Positions 1 through 6,430 of a DNA stretch of 9,293 nucleotides are shown here, one piece after another. The translations under genes were made by a program, and so were the position numbers. The notes under the pieces were generated by a model, which saw nothing but the letters and a program-made list of their open reading frames with translations, was not told where the DNA came from and did no database searches. Source of the stretch: an uncultured Polyangiaceae bacterium (GTDB lineage: Bacteria; Myxococcota_A; Polyangia; Polyangiales; Houyiibacteriaceae); assembly GCA_947258625.1 (NCBI GenBank), contig CAMYJN010000057.1, positions 1-9,293 of the forward strand. Reading direction: 5' to 3'. Every line of letters begins with the position of its first letter. The first letter of the stretch is position 1.

Positions 1-2
1 CG

Positions 3-1397
3 AGCGTGGTGCAGCTTTCGGTCTATGCCGATCCTCCGGACCTCGAGGTGCCCTGGCAAACGGAGGGCACCGAGCTCATCTACGGTTCCGGGGTGATCAT
101 CGAAGGCCGCCGCATCCTCACGAATGCGCATGTCGTCGACAGCGCCGTCGGCATCGAAGTAAAGCGTGCCGACGCGAGCGAACGATTCTCGGGCAAGCTC
201 GTTTTCATCAGCCACGATGCAGATCTGGCGCTGGTCGAGGTAGAGGACCCGCGGTTCTTTGCCGATGCGCCAGCGGTGCCCATCGGAGAGATGCCCAAGC
301 TGCAGCAGGACGTCGTCGTCTACGGATTTCCCATTGGCGGCCTGACGCTCTCCATCACCTCGGGGATCGTCTCCCGCGTCGAGCTCGACACGTACACCCA
401 ATCCGGGCGCAAGCTGCTCTCTGTACAAATCGATGCAGCGATCAACGAGGGCAACAGCGGTGGCCCGGTCGTAAGCGCCGGCAGCGTGGTCGGTATCGCC
501 ATGCAGGGGATGGATGATGCCGACAACGTCGGGTACATGATCCCCAGCCTCGTCATCCGGCACTTCCTCGAAGACGTATCCGACGGGCGCTACGACGGAT
601 TCCCTCGACTCGGGATCGACGTGCAAGACATGGAGAGCGATGCACAGCGCCTTGCCGCTCGAATGGCACCGTCTGCGACCGGTGCCCTCGTCACTCGAGT
701 CGACTACGGAGGGCCTTCCTACGGTACGTTGAAGCCGCGTGACGTTCTGCTCGCGATCGACGGCCGGAGGATCGCCAACGACCTCACCGTCACCTGGCCA
801 AGCGTGGGCCGCATCGGCTACGAGCTCGCCTGCCAGAGCAAACAAATCGGAGACACCCTCTCGGCGACCATCCTTCGCGACGGCAAAAAGATGAAGAGCA
901 CGATCAAGCTCAAGCCGCATTCGCCCTTGGTACCGGGGCGGAGGACCACCAAGTGGCCGCGTTACTTCCAGTTTGCCGGCTTGCTGTTTCAGCCGCTCAG
1001 CGAAGAGCTGATCGACGAGACCAAGGATGTCTACCCCGACTCGCTGAGCTACGCGGTCGTGAACAATCTGGTCACCAAAGAGCGCCGCGAAGTGATCATC
1101 CTGTCCCAGGTCCTCCCGCACGCGGTCAATCGGGGCTACCAAGACTGGGGGGGCGAAACCGTGCGCCTCGTCAATGGCGTCATTCCGCGAGACTTGAACC
1201 ACCTCGCCTCGATCATCGACCAGGCGAGAGGGAAATGGCTGCGGATCGTCACCGGAGACGGCTGGGTGCTGACGCTCGACCGTGAGGCCGCCCGCCGAGC
1301 GAATGGGCAGATCCTCACCGACTACGGGATTTCCGAGGATCGCTACCTGGGGCCGGAACCGAGCCCGGCGCGAAGCCGACGAAAACGCGGTCGCTAG
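3..1397 (+). CDS. Deg/HtrA-family serine protease with two PDZ-like domains, 5' end missing
   Basis: A trypsin-fold protease of the Deg/HtrA family, which degrades or refolds damaged proteins, usually in the periplasm or at the membrane. Numbering from the GTG at base 6, the triad is H42 (in LTNAHVV), D73 (in DADLAL) and S151 (in EGNSGGPV). A first PDZ domain spans about residues 200-300, with GALVTRV and a PRDVLLAIDG core. A second PDZ-like region follows at about 318-430, then a short basic tail. A long second PDZ-like C-terminus resembles the plant Deg2/Deg9 type more than E. coli DegP; that comparison is from memory. The frame is open to the window edge (a Ser codon at 3-5 precedes two GTG codons), and the visible start already lies in the SVVQLSV-like strand that opens the protease domain. 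The true start and any signal peptide are therefore upstream, and localisation cannot be read. It stops with TAG at 1395-1397. Confidence 0.9.
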   Translation, partial: SVVQLSVYADPPDLEVPWQTEGTELIYGSGVIIEGRRILTNAHVVDSAVGIEVKRADASERFSGKLVFISHDADLALVEVEDPRFFADAPAVPIGEMPKLQQDVVVYGFPIGGLTLSITSGIVSRVELDTYTQSGRKLLSVQIDAAINEGNSGGPVVSAGSVVGIAMQGMDDADNVGYMIPSLVIRHFLEDVSDGRYDGFPRLGIDVQDMESDAQRLAARMAPSATGALVTRVDYGGPSYGTLKPRDVLLAIDGRRIANDLTVTWPSVGRIGYELACQSKQIGDTLSATILRDGKKMKSTIKLKPHSPLVPGRRTTKWPRYFQFAGLLFQPLSEELIDETKDVYPDSLSYAVVNNLVTKERREVIILSQVLPHAVNRGYQDWGGETVRLVNGVIPRDLNHLASIIDQARGKWLRIVTGDGWVLTLDREAARRANGQILTDYGISEDRYLGPEPSPARSRRKRGR

Positions 1398-1645
1398 GCG
1401 CAATTTGCAGCTCGCTGGACAAGCCCAACCCAACTGCTACCTTACGCGCATCGTCCATCAAGGGCGCGGTGGTCCATCCTGGGCTGCCAGCACGCTGCCG
1501 ACCTGTTCCTACCAGACCCGCACCGTGACAAAAAACAACGGTTAAACGGTTCGTAGAAGACATCGGCAAGTTAGAGACGCGGAGTAGACGCTCGGGACAG
1601 TTCCCGGCGGTTGCTGCGCAGATAGATCAGAGAGAGACAGACAGA
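1398..1645 (+). other. 248-base intergenic region and probable leader of the RRM gene
   Basis: No credible coding sequence lies between the protease stop and the RRM start. It contains an A-rich stretch (1528-1535), two direct copies of AACGGTT spaced 8 bases apart (1537-1543 and 1545-1551), and a 5-bp stem CGGGA/TCCCG with a CAGT loop (1593-1606). A purine run, AGAGAGAGA (1629-1637), sits 8 bases before the RRM ATG and could serve as a loose Shine-Dalgarno site. I see no convincing -35/-10 pair and no terminator with a T-run for the protease gene. A promoter for the RRM-helicase unit is likely here from the layout alone. Confidence 0.4.
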
Positions 1646-1927
1646 ATGAGCAAGAAACTATTCGTAGGTGGCCTGAGCTGGAACACGACCGACAGTGAGC
1701 TTCAGCAGGCTTTTGAGGCATGCGGTGCAGTCACCGAAGCCAAGGTCATTACGGACCGGGAAACCGGTCGCTCGCGGGGCTTCGGCTTCGTGACGTTCGA
1801 TGACGAGGGGAGCGCCGGCCGCGCGATCGAGGAGCTGAACGGCTCGACGCTCGACGGCCGCACGATCCGAGTCGACGCAGCGAACGATCGACCGAGAAAC
1901 GACCGCCGCTCCGACAATCGTTGGTAA
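1646..1927 (+). CDS. Single-RRM RNA-binding protein
   Basis: A 93-residue protein that is essentially one RNA recognition motif plus a short tail. RNP2 is LFVGGL at residues 5-10 and RNP1 is RGFGFVTF at residues 44-51, with the aromatic positions F6, F46 and F48 that stack on RNA bases. The usual beta-alpha-beta-beta-alpha-beta length is met, ending near residue 78 (TIRVDAA). The last 15 residues are rich in Arg, Asp and Asn, as in the glycine/arginine tails of bacterial and cyanobacterial Rbp proteins but shorter. Such proteins bind single-stranded RNA in the cytoplasm and are often cold- or stress-induced RNA chaperones; that role is inferred from the family. The ATG at 1646 follows a purine-rich run by 8 bases. 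The DEAD-box helicase gene starts 13 bases after its stop, so the two are probably co-transcribed and co-translated. Confidence 0.92.
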   Translation: MSKKLFVGGLSWNTTDSELQQAFEACGAVTEAKVITDRETGRSRGFGFVTFDDEGSAGRAIEELNGSTLDGRTIRVDAANDRPRNDRRSDNRW

Positions 1928-1940
1928 GCGGTACTTCCAA

Positions 1941-3203
1941 ATGACCACGAGTCTTATTGACTTTCAATCTCTCGGGCTCGGCGAAAAGGTTCGCCGAGCC
2001 CTGAGAGACGTGGGCTACACAGAGCCCACGCCGATCCAATCCCAGGCCATCCCGCACCTCTTGCAGGATAGAGACCTGCTGGGCATCGCCCAGACGGGGA
2101 CCGGCAAAACGGCAGCGTTCGCGTTGCCCCTGTTGCAGCGTCTGGACGAGGAAAACTCTCCGGCAAAGCCCCGGCGGCCGCGCGCGCTCATCCTAGCGCC
2201 CACTCGCGAGCTCGCCCTTCAGATTCACGATGAGCTCGAGCGTTTCGGCAAATACACAGAGCTCCGGCACGCATTCATCTTTGGCGGGGTGAGCGCGAAC
2301 CCCCAGATCAAGGCGCTCCGACAGGGCCTAGATGTGGTGGTCGCGACTCCGGGCCGGCTGCTCGACTTGGCAGGTCAGCGTCACATCGATCTCTGTGAGG
2401 TCGAGGTGCTGGTGCTGGACGAAGCCGACCGGCTGCTCGACATGGGATTCATCCGGGACGTGAAGCGCATCGTGGCGCAGACGCCAAAGGCCCGTCAATC
2501 GCTTCTCTTTTCCGCTACGATGCCCAACGCGGTTGCGGCGCTCGCCCGAGAGATCCTCGACGATCCCGTTCGTGTCGACGTTTCGCCGAAACAGGTGACG
2601 GTCAAAGAGATCGACCAGGGATTCGTCATGGTCGGCACCAGCGATAAGCAACGCATGCTCGAGCACTTGCTGCGAGACGACGAAGTCTCCCGCGCCATCG
2701 TATTCACCCGAACCAAGCACGGGGCTAATAAGGTCGCAAAAAAGCTCGGACGCGCCGGCATTGGCGCCGAAGCCATCCATGGCAACAAGTCACAGGGTGC
2801 GCGGCAGCGGGCCTTGCAAAACTTCAAGAACGGGGACTCCTGGGTGCTGGTCGCGACGGATATCGCCGCGCGCGGCATCGACATCGACGCGGTCTCCCAT
2901 GTGATCAACTACGAGCTGCCCCACGAACCGGAGAGCTACGTGCACCGGATCGGTCGAACGGGCCGCGCCGGCGCGACAGGCGCTGCCTGGTCACTGGTCG
3001 ATCCATCGGAACGCAGCAGACTGCAAGCCGTGGAGCGCCTCATTCGTTTCTCGCCTTCGGAGATCGAGGTCGATTTGCCGCCGCGCGAGCCCGCCGAGCC
3101 GCCCCGCGTCAACCCGCCCCGTCGACGAAGTCGTCCACGCGCTTCCACCAATCAAAGAGCCAACGCCTCCGCGCTTCCCCGCGCGGGATCTCGTCGGCGC
3201 TGA
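1941..3203 (+). CDS. rhlE: DEAD-box ATP-dependent RNA helicase, RhlE type
   Basis: A 420-residue helicase that unwinds or remodels RNA duplexes using ATP, typically in ribosome assembly, RNA decay or cold adaptation. The motif set is complete: Q motif around residues 25-38 (GYTEPTPIQ), Walker A AQTGTGKT (50-57), PTREL (87-91), TPGR (136-139), DEAD (160-163), SAT (191-193), VATDIAARGIDID (304-316) and HRIGRTGRAG (335-344). The two RecA-like domains end near residue 375. What follows is a variable, proline- and arginine-rich basic tail. The short body and motif wording fit RhlE best among the DEAD-box subfamilies; the symbol is less certain than the family. There is no strong Shine-Dalgarno before the ATG, which lies 13 bases after the RRM stop, so reinitiation or coupling is likely. 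The last 31 codons, including the whole Arg-rich tail, overlap the acyltransferase gene on the other strand. Confidence 0.93.
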   Translation: MTTSLIDFQSLGLGEKVRRALRDVGYTEPTPIQSQAIPHLLQDRDLLGIAQTGTGKTAAFALPLLQRLDEENSPAKPRRPRALILAPTRELALQIHDELERFGKYTELRHAFIFGGVSANPQIKALRQGLDVVVATPGRLLDLAGQRHIDLCEVEVLVLDEADRLLDMGFIRDVKRIVAQTPKARQSLLFSATMPNAVAALAREILDDPVRVDVSPKQVTVKEIDQGFVMVGTSDKQRMLEHLLRDDEVSRAIVFTRTKHGANKVAKKLGRAGIGAEAIHGNKSQGARQRALQNFKNGDSWVLVATDIAARGIDIDAVSHVINYELPHEPESYVHRIGRTGRAGATGAAWSLVDPSERSRLQAVERLIRFSPSEIEVDLPPREPAEPPRVNPPRRRSRPRASTNQRANASALPRAGSRRR

Positions 3204-4047
3204 CACGCCAGATTCGAATTTGAATCTGCGCACCGACCGCGGTGCCGTTTAGCAAGTCCGTTGCGTTCGTGAGGCCTTCGAGCCCGCGATGCGCGATGAT
3301 GAGCACATCGGCATCGGGGGCGGTGTCGAGCAGGCCTAATGCGCCGCCGGGCTTGGGCGGAAGACAGTTCTTGAAGGTCGCGGCGATCTCGGCGAGCTCC
3401 GGGTGCGTTTTGGCAAGTCTCGCTAGGGCGATTTCCTGCTTGCGCTCGGTAAAACGCGTGCCTTCCGGATAAAGCAAGACCCCCTGGTCGCCGAGGTTCT
3501 CCGCCAACCTGCGAACCCCTGCGAGCTCTTCATGAACGACCCCGCCGCGGTCGATGAAGTAATTGGGCGAAGCATGACCAGCGACATCGATACACGGGTC
3601 GACCAGAAGCTCCCGTTTGAACACGTAGCGAAGCCGAAGTCCCGTGGCGTTCGAGATGAAGGTGACCGGAATCGCCGTGTCGATGATGCTCGCGTGGCGA
3701 ATGAATACCAGGACATGGCCGGGAAGAATCTGGTCCTCGCCTTCGATCGACACGGAGAGCGAGAGAAAGCGAGCGAGCCAGGCGAACAGCGAGCTACCCC
3801 ACCAGCACTCGAGGCTGAAGAAGAGGTCTTCACGCCGCTCGGGTCTGCCAGGCGTGATCACGTAGATCGCCGCCGCCGCTGTCAACCCCATCAACTCGAT
3901 GCTGAAGTAAAACCAGAGGAACATCAGCAGACGCAACACCGCAAACGATCGGCGGCGTAAGATCCCAATCACGAAGGAGCCGGGGATCCATAGCGGTGCG
4001 AGCGCGGTGAGCAAGACCCAGAGCAGGACATACGTGGACACCGTCAT
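3109..4047 (-). CDS. Lysophospholipid (1-acylglycerol-3-phosphate-type) acyltransferase, membrane-bound
   Basis: A 312-residue PlsC-superfamily acyltransferase, expected to move an acyl chain onto a lysophospholipid at the inner membrane. Two hydrophobic segments lie near the N-terminus (about residues 6-29 and 38-63). The catalytic HX4D motif is RHASIID with H118 and D123. Motif II is YFIDRGG (163-169), motif III YPEGTR (193-198), and a hydrophobic VLIIAHRG strand follows near 248-255. The end, with WLFDWWKRVDDFV, resembles C-termini of this family. I chose the ATG at 4045-4047 because GAAGG sits 6 bases upstream and the first hydrophobic helix begins there. The frame can be extended to an ATG at 4170, but the extra 41 residues are Arg/Ser-rich and have no ribosome binding site. 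The exact substrate cannot be told. Its 3' end overlaps the helicase gene by 95 bases. Confidence 0.88.
   Translation of the reverse strand: MTVSTYVLLWVLLTALAPLWIPGSFVIGILRRRSFAVLRLLMFLWFYFSIELMGLTAAAAIYVITPGRPERREDLFFSLECWWGSSLFAWLARFLSLSVSIEGEDQILPGHVLVFIRHASIIDTAIPVTFISNATGLRLRYVFKRELLVDPCIDVAGHASPNYFIDRGGVVHEELAGVRRLAENLGDQGVLLYPEGTRFTERKQEIALARLAKTHPELAEIAATFKNCLPPKPGGALGLLDTAPDADVLIIAHRGLEGLTNATDLLNGTAVGAQIQIRIWRVSADEIPRGEARRRWLFDWWKRVDDFVDGAG
3209..3228. other. Perfect 7-bp inverted repeat just after the helicase stop
   Basis: CAGATTC (3209-3215) and GAATCTG (3222-3228) are exact inverted copies around a six-base GAATTT loop, starting 5 bases after the helicase TGA. In the helicase transcript this would form a stem-loop at the place expected for a 3' end hairpin. 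No T-run follows on either strand, so it is not a textbook intrinsic terminator. The same bases encode the acyltransferase segment QIQIRIW, an alternating beta-strand, so the repeat may simply come from repeated ATT/ATC and CAG/CAA/CGA codons. Confidence 0.3.
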
Positions 4048-4232
4048 CAGTCGCCTTCGAGTGGGCGAGACGGAGGCCGAATGTGAAAAGGCAAGCGCCT
4101 GCACGAACCGAGAGCGGCGGCGAAGGTCGGTGGGCCGCACCATGCTTCGTTGCTCTCGCGCTTCGTTCATCGTTCGATCGCCAAGCTATCTGGGAAACGC
4201 ATCGGACGAAAGTCCCCTGCGCCGCTACGCGG
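4048..4232. other. 185-base gap between lipoprotein stop and acyltransferase start
   Basis: This holds the ribosome binding site of the acyltransferase and otherwise nothing I can name. A tiny CCGC/GCGG stem directly follows the lipoprotein TAA on the minus strand, but it is only 4 bp with no T-run, so I do not call it a terminator. The frames running across it on both strands have Arg/Ser-rich, non-protein-like translations. A promoter for the acyltransferase could lie here but no clear boxes are visible. Confidence 0.4.
4054..4058 (-). promoter_or_regulatory. Shine-Dalgarno that decides the acyltransferase start
   Basis: Read on the minus strand, GAAGG lies 6 bases before the ATG at 4047. 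No comparable purine run precedes the alternative ATG at 4170, so this site favours the shorter, 312-residue protein. Confidence 0.55.
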
Positions 4233-4967
4233 TTAGGGAGACGCGACGATCGACGAGATCAGCCCGTCAAAGGCCGCGGCGTTCTCCGTTACGGTCGCGC
4301 TCGGTCCCAGAAACTTGAAGTAGTAGGGGCCGCCCTGGCTGTTCACGATCGCGGCGATCAGGCGTTGATTCGCTTGCCCAGGCTGTTGCTGGCCCGTGGG
4401 GCTCATGCCGCCGGCGTACCGGCCCGCGACCTCGAGCCTCGTGATGTCCATTCCCGACACTTTGCTACTCGTCTGCTTCGCATCGGACACCGCAGAGCCG
4501 TCCGAATTGCTGAACTGCCCGATCCAGCGGTCGAGGTTCTCCTGTGACGTCCCCGCGCCTTGCGGTCCGAAGAAGTAAACGATCAGCTCCGCGGCGCCTG
4601 CCGATCCCGGTGCGGTCAATTGTGCGCGGCGCATGGCGGACTTCGGTGCCTGGGCGCTCCACTTGGCGGGTACCCTGAATGCAACTGTGCCGACGTCGAT
4701 CATGCCCGACGCATCAGGCTGACCCGACGTTGCGCCGGTGCCACCCGGAATCTGTCTCGGGTCCATTCCTGCATGCGGATCCCCAGGTTGTGGCATCCCT
4801 GCGTGTGGGTCTTGGGCCGCGCCCGGATGCGCGCCGCTGGTTTCGGTTGTCCCGACCTGGGGGGCCGCGCTGCTGCCCTCTCTCGGGGCGGGACCTTTGT
4901 TTTGACAGCCCGCGGCGACGATCAGGGCCAGGGACATGGCGAAGACGTGGAACGATGGACTCAGCAT
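4233..4967 (-). CDS. Exported lipoprotein with two DPHAGM repeats, function unknown
   Basis: A 244-residue protein with a lipoprotein signal: a hydrophobic stretch ending in the lipobox VAAGC, with the acylated cysteine at C21. The n-region before it has no Lys or Arg, only a His, which is unusual. An internal ATG at residue 11 is another possible start, and neither ATG has a good Shine-Dalgarno. Residues 22-90 form a low-complexity Gly/Pro/Ala/Gln linker holding two DPHAGM copies (53-58 and 63-68). Residues 91-244 look like one folded alpha/beta domain with AFRVPAKW, a MRRAQL strand, AELIVYFFG, NLDRWIGQF and YYFKFLGP. I recall similar uncharacterised lipoproteins in Myxococcota and Planctomycetota, but I know no function. 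Expected location is the cell envelope, facing the periplasm. It stops with TAA (4233-4235) and is followed on the same strand by the acyltransferase; linkage is uncertain given the gap. Confidence 0.8.
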   Translation of the reverse strand: MLSPSFHVFAMSLALIVAAGCQNKGPAPREGSSAAPQVGTTETSGAHPGAAQDPHAGMPQPGDPHAGMDPRQIPGGTGATSGQPDASGMIDVGTVAFRVPAKWSAQAPKSAMRRAQLTAPGSAGAAELIVYFFGPQGAGTSQENLDRWIGQFSNSDGSAVSDAKQTSSKVSGMDITRLEVAGRYAGGMSPTGQQQPGQANQRLIAAIVNSQGGPYYFKFLGPSATVTENAAAFDGLISSIVASP

Positions 4968-5047
4968 GGGCGTAGTGGAGCATCTTGGCGGCCGCCCCTC
5001 AAGTCCTCGACACCAGCTCCCGAAGCGTCCATGGTGAGCACCAAAGC
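4968..5047. promoter_or_regulatory. Divergent intergenic region between lipoprotein and hydrolase genes
   Basis: The two start codons face away from each other across 80 bases, so promoters for both genes should lie in or next to this stretch. I see no clear sigma-70 boxes. A perfect 10-bp palindrome, GGCGGCCGCC, lies at 4987-4996, but such GC palindromes are common by chance in this composition. Confidence 0.35.
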
Positions 5048-6343
5048 ATGCGACGGGTACGAGGGTTTGTAGATTTGGTGTTCGACTTGGTCGAGGAAAC
5101 GACTAATTTGGTCGAGCGCACCCACGACGCAGTGGTGGAGCGATCCGTACGGCGGTTTGCGCCCGTCGAGCCCGCCAAGAGCACCGCGAAGGTCGTCACC
5201 GGCGTCCAAACCGCGATTTCCAGCGGGGTATTCGAGTCGATTCGCCTGCTCAACGGCATCAGTCGCTTCACGGTGGACGCCGTCGCGGATGCGGCCGAGG
5301 CCGGTCTCGCCCAGGCGTCCGACCCCGAGGCTCTCGAGCTCGCCACGCCGGTCCGGTCGAGCGCGGCGGGTACGGCAGCCTGGTACGTCGACTCTCTCCA
5401 GGCCTCGATCAACGGCTTTTGGGGGGACTACCTCAATCGAAAGAACAGCCGCCTCGATCTAGGCATGACCCTTCGCCACCACGGGCGGCACCTTCCCGCA
5501 ACGGCAGAAGCCTTTGCAGCGGCATTCCCGAACCCGACCAACAAAGTCTGCATCTTCGTACACAGCCTCGCGGCGACCGAATGGCTCTGGAGCCTTTCCT
5601 CCGAACAGCACTACGGCGATCCGGACGTGACCTTCGGCACGCGCCTCTCGGACGACCTCGGCTACACACCGATCTATGTTCGCTACAATACGGGCCGTCA
5701 TATCTCCGAGAACGGGCGCGCGCTCGCAAAGCTCATCACCGAGGCGCTCGAAGCCTACCCGCTGCCGGTCGAAGAGGTCGCGCTCATTGGTCACAGCATG
5801 GGCGGGCTGGTGGCTCGAAGCGCGGCGCACTACGCGCGCGAGCACGACGAGCCTTGGGTCTCACGGCTTCGGCACGTGGCCTGCATCGGCTCACCGCATC
5901 TGGGCGCGCCCCTCGAACGGGCCGTGAACCGGCTGACCGGAGTCCTTCGAAAGGTAGATGCGGCCGGCGCTCAGGTTCCAGCCGCGCTTCTCGACACCCG
6001 AAGCGCCGGCGTCAAAGACCTCGGCTATGGCTACACAATCGACGAGGAATGGCTCGGGCGGGACCCGGACGAGGTGTTTGCCGATGCGCGGCGCAACATC
6101 CCCCTCGTCGATGGGGTCGGGTACTATTTCTTGGCGGCGACGATTACCCGCGATCCCGAACACCCGCTCGGCCAACTGCTTGGAGACCTGCTGGTTCAGC
6201 TCCCGAGCGCCTCTGGAGAGGCGCCCGAGCCGGCTAGGCGCATTCATTTTTCGGGTGGAGCCGTGTTCCCCGGCATGAATCACATCCACATCGCCAACCA
6301 TCCGGACGTCTACGAAGCCTTGCGCGACCTCCTCGTGGCTTAG
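5048..6343 (+). CDS. Alpha/beta hydrolase (lipase/esterase-like) with an N-terminal helical region
   Basis: A 431-residue serine hydrolase. Residues 1-130 are helical and amphipathic (for example FVDLVFDLVEETTNLVER) and resemble the helical lead region that precedes the hydrolase fold in a group of proteobacterial esterases; this is from memory. The hydrolase part has the nucleophile elbow GHSMGG with S250, the following GSPHLGAP (281-288) typical of lipase/PGAP1-like enzymes, and a C-terminal NHIHIANH with H412 as the likely catalytic histidine. The acid residue cannot be assigned. The strand that normally ends in His-Gly at the oxyanion hole reads FVHSLAATEW, with Ser173 in the Gly position. 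There is no signal peptide, so it is probably cytoplasmic or membrane-associated. I chose the ATG at 5048; the frame extends only to a TTG at 4985 with a non-helical, low-quality leader. Substrate unknown; an ester or lipid is likely. Confidence 0.85.
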   Translation: MRRVRGFVDLVFDLVEETTNLVERTHDAVVERSVRRFAPVEPAKSTAKVVTGVQTAISSGVFESIRLLNGISRFTVDAVADAAEAGLAQASDPEALELATPVRSSAAGTAAWYVDSLQASINGFWGDYLNRKNSRLDLGMTLRHHGRHLPATAEAFAAAFPNPTNKVCIFVHSLAATEWLWSLSSEQHYGDPDVTFGTRLSDDLGYTPIYVRYNTGRHISENGRALAKLITEALEAYPLPVEEVALIGHSMGGLVARSAAHYAREHDEPWVSRLRHVACIGSPHLGAPLERAVNRLTGVLRKVDAAGAQVPAALLDTRSAGVKDLGYGYTIDEEWLGRDPDEVFADARRNIPLVDGVGYYFLAATITRDPEHPLGQLLGDLLVQLPSASGEAPEPARRIHFSGGAVFPGMNHIHIANHPDVYEALRDLLVA

Positions 6344-6414
6344 GCGGCCACTTGCGGGTCTAGAGGTCGGACCTATCTCCAGGGTCGAAGGCCAGCTACT
6401 CTCGGATCGAGGGC

Positions 6415-6420
6415 AAGGAG
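6415..6420 (+). promoter_or_regulatory. Strong Shine-Dalgarno before the gnd remnant
   Basis: AAGGAG lies 10 bases before the ATG at 6431. It is the clearest ribosome binding site in the window and shows that the remnant keeps a working translation start, which also feeds ribosomes towards the overlapping zwf start. Confidence 0.7.
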
Positions 6421-6430
6421 ATACCGCAAC

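Noticed and set aside
2328..2908. Minus-strand frames opposite the helicase core
   Set aside because: They are antisense to invariant helicase motifs and have no protein-like features.
4048..4170. Longer acyltransferase with an ATG at 4170
   Set aside because: The added 41 residues are Arg/Ser-rich and have no ribosome binding site, whereas the ATG at 4047 has GAAGG 6 bases upstream and starts at the first membrane helix.
4987..4996. GGCGGCCGCC palindrome between the divergent genes as an operator
   Set aside because: A 10-bp GC-only palindrome is expected by chance in this composition and nothing else supports an operator.
4985..5047. TTG start for the hydrolase at 4985
   Set aside because: The extra 21 residues are non-helical and would run into the divergent promoter region; the ATG at 5048 begins the basic, helical N-terminus.
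5419..6237. 272-codon plus-strand frame inside the hydrolase
   Set aside because: Arg/Pro/Gly-rich shadow frame; the hydrolase frame carries GHSMGG and family features over the same bases.
6364..6374. AGGTC-G-GACCT inverted repeat upstream of the gnd remnant
   Set aside because: Arms are only 5 bp, do not extend, and have no second copy or promoter boxes nearby.
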